The notes below the pieces were generated by a model, which was given only the letters and a program-made list of their open reading frames with translations, was not told where the DNA came from and made no database searches. This document shows, piece by piece, positions 7,788 to 17,583 of a DNA stretch of 57,410 bases. The stretch is from positions 1 through 57,410 of the forward strand of contig NZ_JASTWE010000022.1 in the NCBI RefSeq assembly GCF_030282845.1, in the 5' to 3' direction. How positions within the stretch are numbered: the first letter of the stretch is position 1; every line of letters starts with the position of its first letter. The stretch comes from Pseudodesulfovibrio pelocollis. Its GTDB lineage: Bacteria; Desulfobacterota; Desulfovibrionia; Desulfovibrionales; Desulfovibrionaceae. Position numbers and translations under genes: made by a program.

Positions 7788-8630
7788 ATGACCGCACGGA
7801 TTGCAGTCTGCCTCATGGTCACGGCCCTTCTCCTGATGGGAGGCGGGGCTGTTTTTGCGTCGGATACCGACCGGAATGGCTCCCTCAGCGTGGCCCAGCT
7901 GACCGACATGCGGGGTGCCGGGGCCGCGTCCGACGCCAAGGCCGCCGAGGCATCCGGCGATTACGACGACTTCGACGATTTCGACGAATACAGTGATGCC
8001 GAAGGGCTCGTGGCCGACCCGTTCAAGGGGTGGAACATGGTCTGGTTCCACTTCAACGACGCCATGTACCATGGCGTGTTCAAGCCTGTGGCCACCGGGT
8101 ACGCCTGGGCCATTCCCGCCAAGCCGCGCCAGTGGGTGCGCAACTTTTTCACCAACATGCTCTTCCCGGTCCGCTTCGTGAACAACGTCTTCCAGGGCAA
8201 GTTCGACGCGGCGTACATGGAAACCTCCAAGTTCATCGCCAACACCAGCTGGGGCCTGCTCGGCTTTGCCGACGTCACCTCGGGCATGAAGCGCAACTGG
8301 GCACCCGAGCGGCCCACGGCCGACGGCTTCGGCCAGACCCTGGGCAAGGCGGGTTTCGGCCACGGCGTGTATCTGGTCTGGCCCTTCCTCGGTCCCAGCT
8401 CCATCCGCGAATCCGTGGGCTGGGTGGGTGACACCTTCCTTGACCCGCTGACCTACGCCGACCTGAACTTCATCGAGTACGTCGGTATCCGCGCGTACAA
8501 GAATGTCAACCAGCTCTCCCTCGAACTCACGGGCAACGAGTACGAAACCCTGACCGATGGGGCCATCGACAAGTACGCCGCGGTGCGCGATGCCTACATC
8601 CGGTTCCGGGCCAAGAAGGTCAGGGAATAG
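7788..8630 (+). CDS. mlaA: MlaA/VacJ-family outer-membrane component, apparently without a lipobox
   Basis: 280 residues. The VacJ core spans about residues 70-260: VADPFKGWNMVWFHFNDAMY, KPVATGYAWAIP, VRFVNNVFQGKF, FIANTSWGLLGFADV and YLVWPFLGPSSIRESVGW. MlaA removes misplaced phospholipid from the outer leaflet of the outer membrane. Typical MlaA proteins are lipoproteins, but the signal region here (LLLMGGGAVFASDTDRN) has no cysteine; it looks like a signal-peptidase-I site after VFA. An Asp-rich spacer (DYDDFDDFDEYSD) precedes the core. It closes the mla operon. Confidence 0.9.
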   Translation: MTARIAVCLMVTALLLMGGGAVFASDTDRNGSLSVAQLTDMRGAGAASDAKAAEASGDYDDFDDFDEYSDAEGLVADPFKGWNMVWFHFNDAMYHGVFKPVATGYAWAIPAKPRQWVRNFFTNMLFPVRFVNNVFQGKFDAAYMETSKFIANTSWGLLGFADVTSGMKRNWAPERPTADGFGQTLGKAGFGHGVYLVWPFLGPSSIRESVGWVGDTFLDPLTYADLNFIEYVGIRAYKNVNQLSLELTGNEYETLTDGAIDKYAAVRDAYIRFRAKKVRE

Positions 8631-8641
8631 TTCGAATCCCC

Positions 8642-9121
8642 ATGAAGATAGCGGTCATTTCCGACACCCACCTGGGCGAAGCGCCCGCGTGGCTCGATCG
8701 GGTTTACGAGCAGTGGCTCGGCCCGGCCGATGTCCTTGTCCACTGCGGCGACATCACCTCCTACCGGGTCTGGGCATACCTCTGCCGCCACGAGCGTTTC
8801 CTGTGCGTGCGCGGCAATTGCGACTGGGACGCCCTGCTGGCCCAGGAGCTTCAGCCCATGCTCACGGCCACCGTCGGCCCGCTGACCGTGGGGGTGGCCC
8901 ACGGCTGGGGGCCGCGCTCCCAGGTGGCCGCCACCGTGACCCACGCCTTTGGCCCCGGCCACGACCTGATCTGCTACGGTCATACCCACCGCCGCGACTG
9001 GTCCGTGGTGGACGGCGTCCGGGTGGTCAACCCCGGCTCCCTGGGCGAGTCCGGCTCCCTGGCCCAGATCACCGTGGCCGATGACGGGACCATGGACTGC
9101 CGGTTCATCGACGCATTCTGA
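8642..9121 (+). CDS. YfcE/MJ0936-type metallophosphoesterase
   Basis: 159 residues with the calcineurin-like metal motifs in order: SDTH at 7-10, GD at 36-37, GNCD at 58-61, AHGWG at 86-90 and GHTH at 113-116. This spacing is that of the compact YfcE/MJ0936 family of Mn-dependent phosphodiesterases, whose natural substrates are poorly known. It starts 11 bases after mlaA with no clear promoter between, so it may be co-transcribed with the mla genes. Confidence 0.88.
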   Translation: MKIAVISDTHLGEAPAWLDRVYEQWLGPADVLVHCGDITSYRVWAYLCRHERFLCVRGNCDWDALLAQELQPMLTATVGPLTVGVAHGWGPRSQVAATVTHAFGPGHDLICYGHTHRRDWSVVDGVRVVNPGSLGESGSLAQITVADDGTMDCRFIDAF

Positions 9122-9304
9122 GATCTCACCGCTTCCACTTATCCTGTTCCTGCCACCCCTCTTTTCAACACATCGCCGCCCGCCCGCCGGGCCGTATCGC
9201 CTGGTCGCAACAAGGCCACGAATGTGCCGCGCAGGAGTGCGCATCAAGGGAGCCGTCTGAAAAGCCCGGTTGCACTTTTGTTTCGGTAATGGCATGGATT
9301 TGCT

Positions 9305-10555
9305 GTGCTGAAAAAATTGAAATGTCTCTTCGTTGCGGGAGTTTTTGGCCTGCTGGCCTGTTGCCTGCTTTCGGCCCGGCCGTGCCTTGCGCGGGAGCCG
9401 GGCGAGCTTGTTTTCGGCATGTCCGCCCCCTTCACCGGGGTCAACGGCGAAATGGGCATCGAGTTCTATCGCGGGCTCATGGCCTACATCGAGCACTTCA
9501 ACCGGGACGGCGGGGCCTCGGGCTGGACCATCCGGGTGCTGCCCGCCAACGACGGCTACAACCCCCAGCCCTGCTTCACCAACACGGTGGAGTTCATCTC
9601 CCGCGACGATGTCTTTGCCCTGTTCTCCTATGTGGGCACGCCTACGGTCGCGCACATCCTGCCCCTGCTCCAGATATTCAGCCAGCGCCACACCTATCTG
9701 CTCTTTCCCCTGACCGGGGCCCAGCCCATGCGCACCGAGCCCTTTGGCCGCCACGTATACAACCTGCGCGCCTCCTATTTTCAGGAGACGGCCGGGCTGG
9801 TGGACAACCTGATGGGTGTGGGGCGCAGGCGCATCGCCGTGTTTTACCAGAATGACGCCTACGGCCGCACCGGCTGGGACGGCGTGCGCCGCGCCCTGGA
9901 GAGGCACGGCGAGCGCATCGCCTCCGAGGCGGCCTATGCCCGGGGCGATTCCTTTGACCACGACTTTTCCGCCGAGGTGGACCTGATCATGGCGGCCCGG
10001 CCCAACGCGGTCATCTGTATCGGCACCTACGCCTCCCAGGGCGCCTTCATCCGCGCCATGCGCGACAAAGGCCACGACATCCCGGTGGCCGGGGTGTCCT
10101 TCTCGGACAGCGACAAGATGGTCGAGCTGCTGATGCTCGAAGAACGCCGGTCCGGGCGCAGGTACACGGACAACCTCATCTGTTCGCAGGTGGTGCCCTG
10201 CTACGAAGACACAAGCCTGCCCGCCGTGCGCTTCTACCGCGAGTTGATGGACAGCTACCGGGGCGCGCCCCTGGCGGCCGGACAGGGCTACAGCCCCAGG
10301 CGCTTCAGCTATGTCAGCTTCGAGGGGTTCCTCAATGGCGTCATGCTCGGCGAGATCGTGCGGCGCATGGCCGACGACCCCCGGCGCGGGCGCATTCCCG
10401 AGGTCATGGAATCCATCATCGACCTGGACATCGGCATCGGCGTCAACGTCAATTTCGGACCCGGACGCCAGCAGGGGCTCGACGCGGTCTATTTCACCAC
10501 CGTGGTGGACGGGCATTTCCAGCCCATCCGCGACTGGACGGAGTGGCGGGAATGA
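9305..10555 (+). CDS. Periplasmic binding protein, branched-chain-amino-acid (LivJ-like) type
   Basis: 416 residues. A signal peptide (about residues 1-29, ending SARPCLA) precedes a type-1 periplasmic binding fold: [53 protein letters not shown] and [19 protein letters not shown]. Such proteins bind amino acids or amides. No ABC permease or ATPase gene follows; the stop overlaps the start of a membrane diguanylate-cyclase gene (ATGA), so the protein probably serves as its ligand sensor rather than a transporter part. The start is a GTG at 9305 with no obvious Shine-Dalgarno, so the exact start is unsure. The gap 9122-9304 shows nothing clear. Confidence 0.82.
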   Translation: MLKKLKCLFVAGVFGLLACCLLSARPCLAREPGELVFGMSAPFTGVNGEMGIEFYRGLMAYIEHFNRDGGASGWTIRVLPANDGYNPQPCFTNTVEFISRDDVFALFSYVGTPTVAHILPLLQIFSQRHTYLLFPLTGAQPMRTEPFGRHVYNLRASYFQETAGLVDNLMGVGRRRIAVFYQNDAYGRTGWDGVRRALERHGERIASEAAYARGDSFDHDFSAEVDLIMAARPNAVICIGTYASQGAFIRAMRDKGHDIPVAGVSFSDSDKMVELLMLEERRSGRRYTDNLICSQVVPCYEDTSLPAVRFYRELMDSYRGAPLAAGQGYSPRRFSYVSFEGFLNGVMLGEIVRRMADDPRRGRIPEVMESIIDLDIGIGVNVNFGPGRQQGLDAVYFTTVVDGHFQPIRDWTEWRE

Positions 10556-13125
10556 AAGCTCCCAAGCTCTTTTTGAGGCCGCTGCTGTTCATGGTGGTGA
10601 TCTTCGGGCTGATCTCGGTGGTCACCTCGGCCACCTCGGCCCAGCGGCTCAAGCGCGAGATGACGCGCGAGTACGAGTCCAAGGCCCTGGCCCTGGCCGG
10701 GAGCGTGGCCGAGTCGGATCTGGCCACCATCCTCAGCCAGGACGCGGGCAGCGTGCAGGCGCGCATCGACAGGTACCGGCGCATCGCCGGGGTGTCCTAC
10801 GTGCTGGTGGCCGACGAGCGCGGCGAGATCATGGCCCACACCTTCGTGCCCGGCGTGCCCCGGGTGGTGCGCGAGATGGTGGCTGGCTCGGCCGGGCTGC
10901 CCGGCGACGAGTATGTGCTGCGCGACATCGTCCACGAGGGCAACCGCGTTCTGCACGTCACCCGGCCCATTCTCTCGGGGCTGGCCGGGGCCGTGCATAT
11001 CGGCATGGATTCCGAGACCATCGCGGGCCATATCCGCGAGGCCGTGTTGGAGCAGCAGGTGGTGACCCTGGTCCTGTTCGGGGCCAGCCTGCTCATTGCT
11101 TTCATCTTTGTCCTGAATATCTCAAAGCCTCTCAAGCTGCTGGCCGAGTATGCGGGCCGCGTGGCGGCCAAGGATTTCGACAGTGTGCCCGAGATAGACT
11201 CGCGCGACGAGGTGGGGCAGCTGGCCCGGGCCATGCGCTCCATGGCCGGGCACATCGCCGAGCAGGTGAACAGCCTCGAGGAGCGGGTGCGCGGCAAGAC
11301 CCGGGAGCTTCAGGAGGCGCGCGACGCCCTGCGCCAGAAGGTGGACGAGCGCACCAGCGAACTGCTGCGCGCCAACACCCAGCTCAAGATCGAGATCGCC
11401 GAGCGCAAGGTCATCGGCGATGCGCTGCGCAAGGCGGAGAAAAAATACCGCACCATCTTCGAGAACGCGCTGGAGGGCATCTACCAGACCTCGCCCAGCG
11501 GGCGTTTCCTGAGCGCCAACCCCTCACTGGCGCGCATCCTGGGCTTTGCATCTCCGGAGGAGCTGATGGGCTCGGTCTATGACATCGGCACCCAGATGTA
11601 CATGGAGCCCGGCCGCCGCAAGGAATTCCTGCGCCTGATCGAGGAGACCGGCGAGGTCAAGAACTTCGTCTCCAAGGTGCGGCGGCGCGACGGGCGCATC
11701 ATCTGGATATCCGAGAACGCCCGGCGCATCACCGACAGCGACGGCGTGGTCATCTGCTATGAAGGGTCGGTGGAGGACATCACCCTGCGCAAGAAGGCCG
11801 AGGACCAGCTCAAGCGCCAGGCCTTCCACGATCCGCTGACCGGGCTGCCCAACCGCGCCCTGTTCCTGGACCATCTGCGCATGGCCATGGAGCGCGGCAG
11901 GCGGCGCAAGCACCTGTTCGCGGTCATCTACATGGACCTTGACCGCTTCAAGGTCATCAACGACTCCCTGGGCCACGAGACTGGCGACGAGCTTTTGCGC
12001 AGCGTGGCCCGGGTGGTCGAGAAGTGCGCCCGTTCCGTGGATACCGTGGCCCGTTTCGGCGGCGACGAGTTCGCCATCCTCATCGAGGAGATATCCGCGC
12101 CCAGGGACGCCATCGCCATCGCCCGGCGCATTCTCGATGGCGTGCGCCAGCCCTTCACCATCGGCGGCAACGAGGTCTTCACCTCGGCCTCCCTGGGCGT
12201 GGTGCTCAAGACCGACGGCTACGACCGGCCCGAGGCCCTGCTGCGCGATGCGGACACGGCCATGTACCGGGCCAAGGAGCGCGGCAAGTCGAGCTTCAAG
12301 GTCTTCAACCAGAAGATGCACGATCAGGCCCTGCGGCTCATGGCCCTGGAGACGGACCTGCGCCGCGCCGTGGATCTGGGCGAGTTCGAGGTGGCCTACC
12401 AGCCCATCGTCTGTCTCGACACCCGGCAGATATGCGGGTTCGAGGCATTGGTCCGCTGGCGGCATGCCGAGCACGGCATCATCATGCCCGGCGACTTCAT
12501 CGCCCTGGCCGAGGACACCGGGCTCATCTACGCCATCGACAACTTCGTGCTGGCCGAGGCCTGCGGGCAGGTCAAGCAGTGGCAGATCAGCTTCGGCCCC
12601 CAGATGGGCGAGCTGCTGACGCTGAACATCAACATCTCGGGCAAGCACTTTGGCCAGCCCATGCTGCTCAGCCAGGTGACGCGCGCCCTGGACGACTCGG
12701 GCCTGCACCCCAGCGCCCTGAACATCGAGATCACCGAAAGCGCCCTCATGGACGACCCGTCCATGGCCGAGGAGGTGCTCAGGCAGCTCAAGGCACTCGG
12801 GGCCAGGGTGTGCATCGACGATTTCGGCACCGGGTATTCGTCGCTCTCCTATCTACAGCGCTTCCCCATCGACGTGGTCAAGGTGGACCGCTCCTTCATC
12901 GACGGGGTGGAGGGCAAGCAGGACAGCCAGGCCATCGTGCGCACGGTTTTCTCCCTGGGCAAGTCCCTGGGGCTCAAGGTGGTGGCCGAGGGCGTGGAGA
13001 CCCCGGCCCAACTCGCCTTCCTGGAAAACGAGGGCTGCCGCTATGTTCAGGGTTTTCTCTTCTACCGGCCCATGTCTGCGGCCCAGGTGGACGAACTGCT
13101 GGCTGGCGGCTCCATCGGCTCGTGA
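10552..13125 (+). CDS. Membrane Cache-HAMP-PAS-GGDEF-EAL cyclic-di-GMP enzyme
   Basis: 857 residues. Membrane helix 1 (about 8-28), a periplasmic Cache-like domain (to about 165; [19 protein letters not shown]), helix 2 (about 168-190), HAMP (190-245), coiled coil, PAS (about 295-412), GGDEF (420-585) and EAL (about 600-850). The cyclase site GGDEF (503-507) and the inhibitory site RSVD (494-497) are intact. The phosphodiesterase motifs EAL (631-633), [21 protein letters not shown] and AEGVET are also present, so both activities are possible. The ATG at 10552 overlaps the stop of the binding-protein gene. The pair likely turns a periplasmic ligand into a c-di-GMP signal. Confidence 0.92.
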   Translation: MKAPKLFLRPLLFMVVIFGLISVVTSATSAQRLKREMTREYESKALALAGSVAESDLATILSQDAGSVQARIDRYRRIAGVSYVLVADERGEIMAHTFVPGVPRVVREMVAGSAGLPGDEYVLRDIVHEGNRVLHVTRPILSGLAGAVHIGMDSETIAGHIREAVLEQQVVTLVLFGASLLIAFIFVLNISKPLKLLAEYAGRVAAKDFDSVPEIDSRDEVGQLARAMRSMAGHIAEQVNSLEERVRGKTRELQEARDALRQKVDERTSELLRANTQLKIEIAERKVIGDALRKAEKKYRTIFENALEGIYQTSPSGRFLSANPSLARILGFASPEELMGSVYDIGTQMYMEPGRRKEFLRLIEETGEVKNFVSKVRRRDGRIIWISENARRITDSDGVVICYEGSVEDITLRKKAEDQLKRQAFHDPLTGLPNRALFLDHLRMAMERGRRRKHLFAVIYMDLDRFKVINDSLGHETGDELLRSVARVVEKCARSVDTVARFGGDEFAILIEEISAPRDAIAIARRILDGVRQPFTIGGNEVFTSASLGVVLKTDGYDRPEALLRDADTAMYRAKERGKSSFKVFNQKMHDQALRLMALETDLRRAVDLGEFEVAYQPIVCLDTRQICGFEALVRWRHAEHGIIMPGDFIALAEDTGLIYAIDNFVLAEACGQVKQWQISFGPQMGELLTLNINISGKHFGQPMLLSQVTRALDDSGLHPSALNIEITESALMDDPSMAEEVLRQLKALGARVCIDDFGTGYSSLSYLQRFPIDVVKVDRSFIDGVEGKQDSQAIVRTVFSLGKSLGLKVVAEGVETPAQLAFLENEGCRYVQGFLFYRPMSAAQVDELLAGGSIGS

Positions 13126-13249
13126 CCTGACCGGCATGGCGCCGGGCAGGGCTTGGCGACTCGAAGTTCTTCTCATCGCGGGCGAATCGATGTATGCTGG
13201 GCGCAGGCCCGGCTGGGCCTGGCCACAACAACAAGAAGAGCGACAAGCC

Positions 13250-13990
13250 ATGACCACGACAAGTCCCGAAGGATTCATCGAGGGCGTGTTCTCCATAGAG
13301 CGCATGGCCCGGATCGGCACCGGCTCCACGGCCAAACGGGTTCGGCAGACGGCCCTGTACTTTGCCCGGCAGGTGGACGAGACCACGGTGGAGATGCAGG
13401 GCCTCAACCAGAAGAACGTGCCCTACGGCCCGGTGGAGCGCATAACCAAGGATCAGCTGCTGGCCGACTATCTGCCCATGCCCCAGCTCTTCAAGGAGGT
13501 GCTGGGCAACCTGCGCCAGGTGCAAAAGGCCGTGGCCCGGGGCGACAAGTTCCGCAAGCGCGGGGAGAACTTCACCGCCGAATACGAGTACGCCAACGCC
13601 TTGAACCTGGACGAGCGCAACGTGCGCGCCAACTTTGGCATCGGGCTGTGCCTGCTGGCCCGCGACGAGACGGACAAGGCCAAGCAGGTCTTTGACCGCA
13701 TCCTGGGAATCGAGTCCGCCTTTGCCGACGAACACAAGCACCTCTTCAACGAATACGGCATCGAACTGCGCAAGAAGAAGCTCTTCGGACAGGCCGTGGA
13801 CTATTACCGGCGCGCCATCGAGCTTTCGGACGCGGACGAGAACCTGTGGTACAACATGGCCCGGGCCCAGTTCGAGCGGGGCGACTTCACCAAGGCCCTC
13901 GAAGGGGTGACGCGATGTCTTGAACTGGCCCCGGATCATGCCGAGGGCCGGAAGATGCTCGATTACATGACAAGAAAGGACCTGGGCTAG
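13250..13990 (+). CDS. Tetratricopeptide-repeat protein
   Basis: 246 residues, cytoplasmic. The N-terminal third is unique (EGFIEGVFSIERMARIGTGSTAKRVRQT, read as SIERMARIGTGST plus flank). From about residue 100 there are TPR-like helix pairs: AEYEYANALNLDERNVRANFGIG, AVDYYRRAIELSDADENLWYNMA and ALEGVTRCLELAPDHAEG. TPR proteins are scaffolds; no partner is evident. The frame is open upstream into the preceding gene's 3' region, but the ATG at 13250 is where the recognisable protein begins. In the 13130-13249 gap TTCTCA-17-TATGCT could be a weak promoter. Confidence 0.8.
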   Translation: MTTTSPEGFIEGVFSIERMARIGTGSTAKRVRQTALYFARQVDETTVEMQGLNQKNVPYGPVERITKDQLLADYLPMPQLFKEVLGNLRQVQKAVARGDKFRKRGENFTAEYEYANALNLDERNVRANFGIGLCLLARDETDKAKQVFDRILGIESAFADEHKHLFNEYGIELRKKKLFGQAVDYYRRAIELSDADENLWYNMARAQFERGDFTKALEGVTRCLELAPDHAEGRKMLDYMTRKDLG

Positions 13991-14022
13991 GGGTTTGCCC
14001 CGGCTCGGTTCATGGAGTAAAC

Positions 14023-15477
14023 GTGGCGGCCATCAAGGCTTTTCTCATCGCCGGGACACACAGTGGCTGCGGCAAGACCTCGGTTTCGCTTGGCATCATG
14101 GCGTCGCTGGCGCGGCGCGGCCTGCATGTGCAGCCCTTCAAGTGCGGCCCGGACTTCATTGATCCCGGCCACCACGCCCTGGCCTGCGCCCGAGGCGGCC
14201 AGCCCGTGGCCAGCCACAACCTCGACGGCTGGATGCTGGCAAGCGAGACCAATCGTGACATATTCAACCGCTACGCCGCCGGGTGCGACGTGGCCGTGGC
14301 CGAGGGGGTCATGGGCCTGTTCGACGGCATCTCCGGCACTGGCGATGAGGGGTCCACGGCCCAGCTGGCCAAGATCCTCGGGCTGCCGGTCATCCTGGTG
14401 GTGGACGCGCGCTCCATGGCTCGTTCCGCCGCTGCCCTGGTCTCGGGCTACGCCCGGTTCGACCCGGCCGTGCCCATCGTCGGGGTGGTCTTCAACCGGG
14501 TGGGCGGCGAATCCCACGCCGAACTGCTCAGGGAGGCCATGACCCTGCTGCCCGATGTCCCGGTCCTCGGCTGCCTGCCCCGGGACGAGTCCTTGGCCGC
14601 GCCCTCGCGCCACCTGGGGCTGGTCACGGCCGGAGACGACCAGGAGGGGCCGGACCGCTACCAGCGGCTGGCCGATTGGGTGGACTCGGGCATGGACATG
14701 GACGCGCTGCTGGCCGGGCTGCCGGCGGTGGAGGCCGTGCCCCCCTTCGAGCCCATACCCGAGCTTGGCACCGTGACCATCGGCGTGGCCCGCGACGCTG
14801 CCTTCTGCTTTTATTACGAAGAGAACCTGCGCTTGCTGCGCGAGGCCGGTGCCCGGCTGGCCGAGTTCTCGCCCATCGAGGACGAGCATCTGCCCGCAGG
14901 CATACAGGGGCTGTATCTCGGCGGCGGCTATCCCGAGCTGTACTCCTTCGAGCTGGGGCAGAACACCCGGCTGCGCCGGGAGATCAGGGAGTTTTGCGAG
15001 GCCGGGCATCCGGTCTACGCCGAGTGCGGCGGGTTCATGTACCTGATGAATGACCTGGCCACGGGCCGGGGGCGCTACGCCATGGCCGGGGTCTTTCCCC
15101 TGCGCGCCGAGATGGACGAGAACCACCGCGCCCTGGGCTATCGCGAGATATCCACCCGCGCGACCACGCTCCTCGGCCCGGCCGGGGTGACGGCCAGGGG
15201 CCACGAGTTTCACTATTCCTTCATCCGCGAGGGGCTGGACGACCCCGTGCTGACCCCGGTCTACACCATGCGCGGCCGCAAGGGGGTCATCGACAGTCCC
15301 GAGGGGTTTGTCGCGGGCAACACGCTCGGCTCCTATGTCCATCTCCATTTCGGCAGTTGTCCGTCCCTTGCCGGTGCCTTTGTCCGGGCTTGCGGTGGCG
15401 TGACCGGGGGGACGTCAGGGGAGGGCGCGGATTCCGGCCCCGGTCCCTTGGGCCCTGAACCCGGCTGGACCGGCTAA
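14023..15477 (+). CDS. cbiA: Cobyrinate a,c-diamide synthase
   Basis: 484 residues: an N-terminal dethiobiotin-synthetase-like ATPase domain with P-loop GTHSGCGKT at 11-19, and a C-terminal class-I glutamine amidotransferase domain with the nucleophile Cys335 in VYAECGGFMYL. CbiA/CobB amidates the a and c side chains of (cobalt-)cobyrinate during cobalamin synthesis. The other corrin genes in this window lie 13-24 kb away. The start is GTG at 14023 preceded by GGAG. The final 30 residues (GGVTGGTSGEGADSGPGP) are a Gly/Pro-rich tail with no family counterpart that I know. Confidence 0.92.
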   Translation: MAAIKAFLIAGTHSGCGKTSVSLGIMASLARRGLHVQPFKCGPDFIDPGHHALACARGGQPVASHNLDGWMLASETNRDIFNRYAAGCDVAVAEGVMGLFDGISGTGDEGSTAQLAKILGLPVILVVDARSMARSAAALVSGYARFDPAVPIVGVVFNRVGGESHAELLREAMTLLPDVPVLGCLPRDESLAAPSRHLGLVTAGDDQEGPDRYQRLADWVDSGMDMDALLAGLPAVEAVPPFEPIPELGTVTIGVARDAAFCFYYEENLRLLREAGARLAEFSPIEDEHLPAGIQGLYLGGGYPELYSFELGQNTRLRREIREFCEAGHPVYAECGGFMYLMNDLATGRGRYAMAGVFPLRAEMDENHRALGYREISTRATTLLGPAGVTARGHEFHYSFIREGLDDPVLTPVYTMRGRKGVIDSPEGFVAGNTLGSYVHLHFGSCPSLAGAFVRACGGVTGGTSGEGADSGPGPLGPEPGWTG

Positions 15478-15490
15478 CGGGCCACGCGCC

Positions 15491-16795
15491 ATGCAGAGTG
15501 CCCATCATCCCCGAGACGCTGCGCGGCCAGACCCTGCATCCTCGCGCTCCCTGTGGGCCTGGGCCTTCTACGACTGGGCCAATTCCGGCTTTGCCGCCCT
15601 GGTCCAGACCTTTGTCTTCGCCGCCTTCTTCGCCCGGGCCGTGGCCGAGAACGAGACCGTGGGCACGGCCCTGTGGGGCAACATGATGGGCGCGGCCGGG
15701 CTGATCATCGGCCTGGGCGGCCCGCTGCTCGGCGCGGTGGCAGACCGCAGCGGGCGGCGCAAGCCCTGGCTGGCGGTCTTCACCGCCCTGTGCATCGCGG
15801 CCACGGCCTGCCTCTGGTTCGTCCGGCCCGACCCCTCCTATATCTGGCTGGCGCTGCTGCTGGCCGGGCTGGGCACCATCGGCTCGGAATACGCCATGCT
15901 TTTCTACAACGCCATGCTGCCCGGGCTGGCCAGCCAGGAGGCCATGGGCCGCTGGTCGGGCTGGGGCTGGGGCCTGGGCTACGGGGGCGGGCTGGTGCTG
16001 CTGATCATCGCCCTGTACGGATTCGTGGAGCCCGACGCCTGGTTCGGCCTGCCGCGCGGCGAGGCCGAGCATGTCCGGGCAGTGATGCCCCTGACCGCCC
16101 TGTGGTATCTGGTCTTCTGCCTGCCCCTGTTCCTGCTCTGCCCGGATGCGCCGTCCAAGGGCGTGAGCCTGGGCCGGGCCGTGTCCGAGGGGCTGGCCCA
16201 ACTGCGCGATTCGCTGCGCCGGGTGCGCGAGTACCGCGACATCGCCGTGTTCCTGCTGGCGCGCATGCTCTACAACGACGGGCTGACCACCATGTTCGCC
16301 TTTGGCGGCATCTATGCGGCGGGCACCTTCGGCATGACTCCGAGCCAGGTCATCATCTTCGGCATCGGGCTGAACATCACCGCAGGGCTCGGGGCGGCGG
16401 CCTTTGCCTGGCTCGACGACCGGGCCGGATCGCGGGCGACCATCATCGTCTCCCTCATCGGGCTGATCGTGCCCGGCACCTGCATGCTGCTGGTGGAGAG
16501 CCAGACGTGGTTCTGGGTCTTTGGTCTGAGCGTGGGCATTTTCGTGGGGCCGGTCCAGGCGTCGAGCCGCACCTATCTGGCCCGGCTGGCGCCCGAGGCG
16601 GTGCGCGGGGAGATGTTCGGCCTGTTCGCCCTTTCGGGCAAGCTGACCTCGTTTGCCGGGCCGCTGCTGGTGGGCTGGCTGACCCTGGCCTCGGGCAGCC
16701 AGCGCGTGGGCATGGCCTCGGTCATCGTGCTCTTCGTGCTCGGTCTTGTCGGCATGATGTTTGTGGCCCCGGTCCATTCACCCAAGGAGGAATGA
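15491..16795 (+). CDS. UMF1-family MFS transporter
   Basis: 434 residues with about 12 membrane segments. WAFYDWANSGFAALVQTFVF near the N-terminus and LGGPLLGAVADRSGRRKPWL in the second loop are hallmarks of the UMF1/Atg22-like branch of the major facilitator superfamily, whose substrates in bacteria are unknown. The start ATG at 15491 has no strong Shine-Dalgarno and lies 13 bases after cbiA, so coupling to cbiA is possible. The stop overlaps the potential start region of the AMMECR1 gene. Confidence 0.85.
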   Translation: MQSAHHPRDAARPDPASSRSLWAWAFYDWANSGFAALVQTFVFAAFFARAVAENETVGTALWGNMMGAAGLIIGLGGPLLGAVADRSGRRKPWLAVFTALCIAATACLWFVRPDPSYIWLALLLAGLGTIGSEYAMLFYNAMLPGLASQEAMGRWSGWGWGLGYGGGLVLLIIALYGFVEPDAWFGLPRGEAEHVRAVMPLTALWYLVFCLPLFLLCPDAPSKGVSLGRAVSEGLAQLRDSLRRVREYRDIAVFLLARMLYNDGLTTMFAFGGIYAAGTFGMTPSQVIIFGIGLNITAGLGAAAFAWLDDRAGSRATIIVSLIGLIVPGTCMLLVESQTWFWVFGLSVGIFVGPVQASSRTYLARLAPEAVRGEMFGLFALSGKLTSFAGPLLVGWLTLASGSQRVGMASVIVLFVLGLVGMMFVAPVHSPKEE

Positions 16796-17355
16796 TGGCA
16801 AAGGAATTTCGATTTGCCCTCACGGATGAGGAGCAGGGCTTCCTGCGCGATCTGGTGCGGCTGTCCATCGCCTCGCGCCTGAACCCGGCCAGCGAGCCCG
16901 GCGAGCCACCCGAGCCGCCCAGTCCGACCCTGCGCGAGCGGCTGGGGGCCTTTGTCACCCTGAAGCTCGGCGGCTCGCTGCGGGGCTGCATCGGCAATGT
17001 GCGCGGCACCGGCGAACTGTATCGCACGGTGTGGGACATGGCCCGGTCCGCAGCCTTTGAGGACCCGCGTTTTCCGCCGCTCACGCCCGGCGAGTTCGAG
17101 GCAGTGGAGTACGAGATTTCCGTGCTCGGCCCCATCGAGTCCTGCCCGGATTCGGCCCTGGTGGAGGTGGGCCGCCACGGGCTGATCATGTCGCGCGACG
17201 GCCGCTCGGGGCTGCTGCTGCCCCAGGTCCCGGTGGAATGGGGCTGGGACCGCGAGACCTTCCTGGCCCAGACCTGCGTCAAGGCGGGGCTGCCGCGAGA
17301 CGCCTGGCGCGAGCCGGCAACCACCATCCTCTGGTTCGAGGCCGTGATTTTCTGA
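16795..17355 (+). CDS. AMMECR1-domain protein
   Basis: 186 residues, essentially one AMMECR1 domain. The signature LRGCIGNVRG lies at about residues 60-69, followed by DMARSAAFEDPRFPPLTPGE and YEISVLGPIE. Family function is uncertain; in many prokaryotes it occurs with Memo-like and radical-SAM proteins (AmmeMemoRadiSam), but neither neighbour is visible here. AAGGAGG sits 4 bases before the ATG at 16795 (1 base before an in-frame ATG at 16792), so I prefer the second ATG. It overlaps the transporter stop codon and is probably translated from the same mRNA. Confidence 0.87.
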   Translation: MAKEFRFALTDEEQGFLRDLVRLSIASRLNPASEPGEPPEPPSPTLRERLGAFVTLKLGGSLRGCIGNVRGTGELYRTVWDMARSAAFEDPRFPPLTPGEFEAVEYEISVLGPIESCPDSALVEVGRHGLIMSRDGRSGLLLPQVPVEWGWDRETFLAQTCVKAGLPRDAWREPATTILWFEAVIF

Positions 17356-17583
17356 ACCCTGGCGTGAGATGAGGCGGATTCTTCTGTCGACAACAAGACG
17401 TTGGACACGGTATATTGATCATGTCCTTCCTTTCCACGGACCGGGAAGACGCGGCGTCAGACAGGACACGGACGGATACGACCAAATGCTGATCGGCGGA
17501 CGGCGAGAGGCCAGAATGGACTTGGTGCTTCACGAAATCATGGCGGCTGACCCGCCGCGAGACCGGGACCGGAGGCGGCCCGC

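Noticed and set aside
13990-14022. Cobalamin riboswitch before cbiA or before the cbiG/cbiD genes
   Set aside because: The intergenic distances are too short and no B12-box-like sequence was found.
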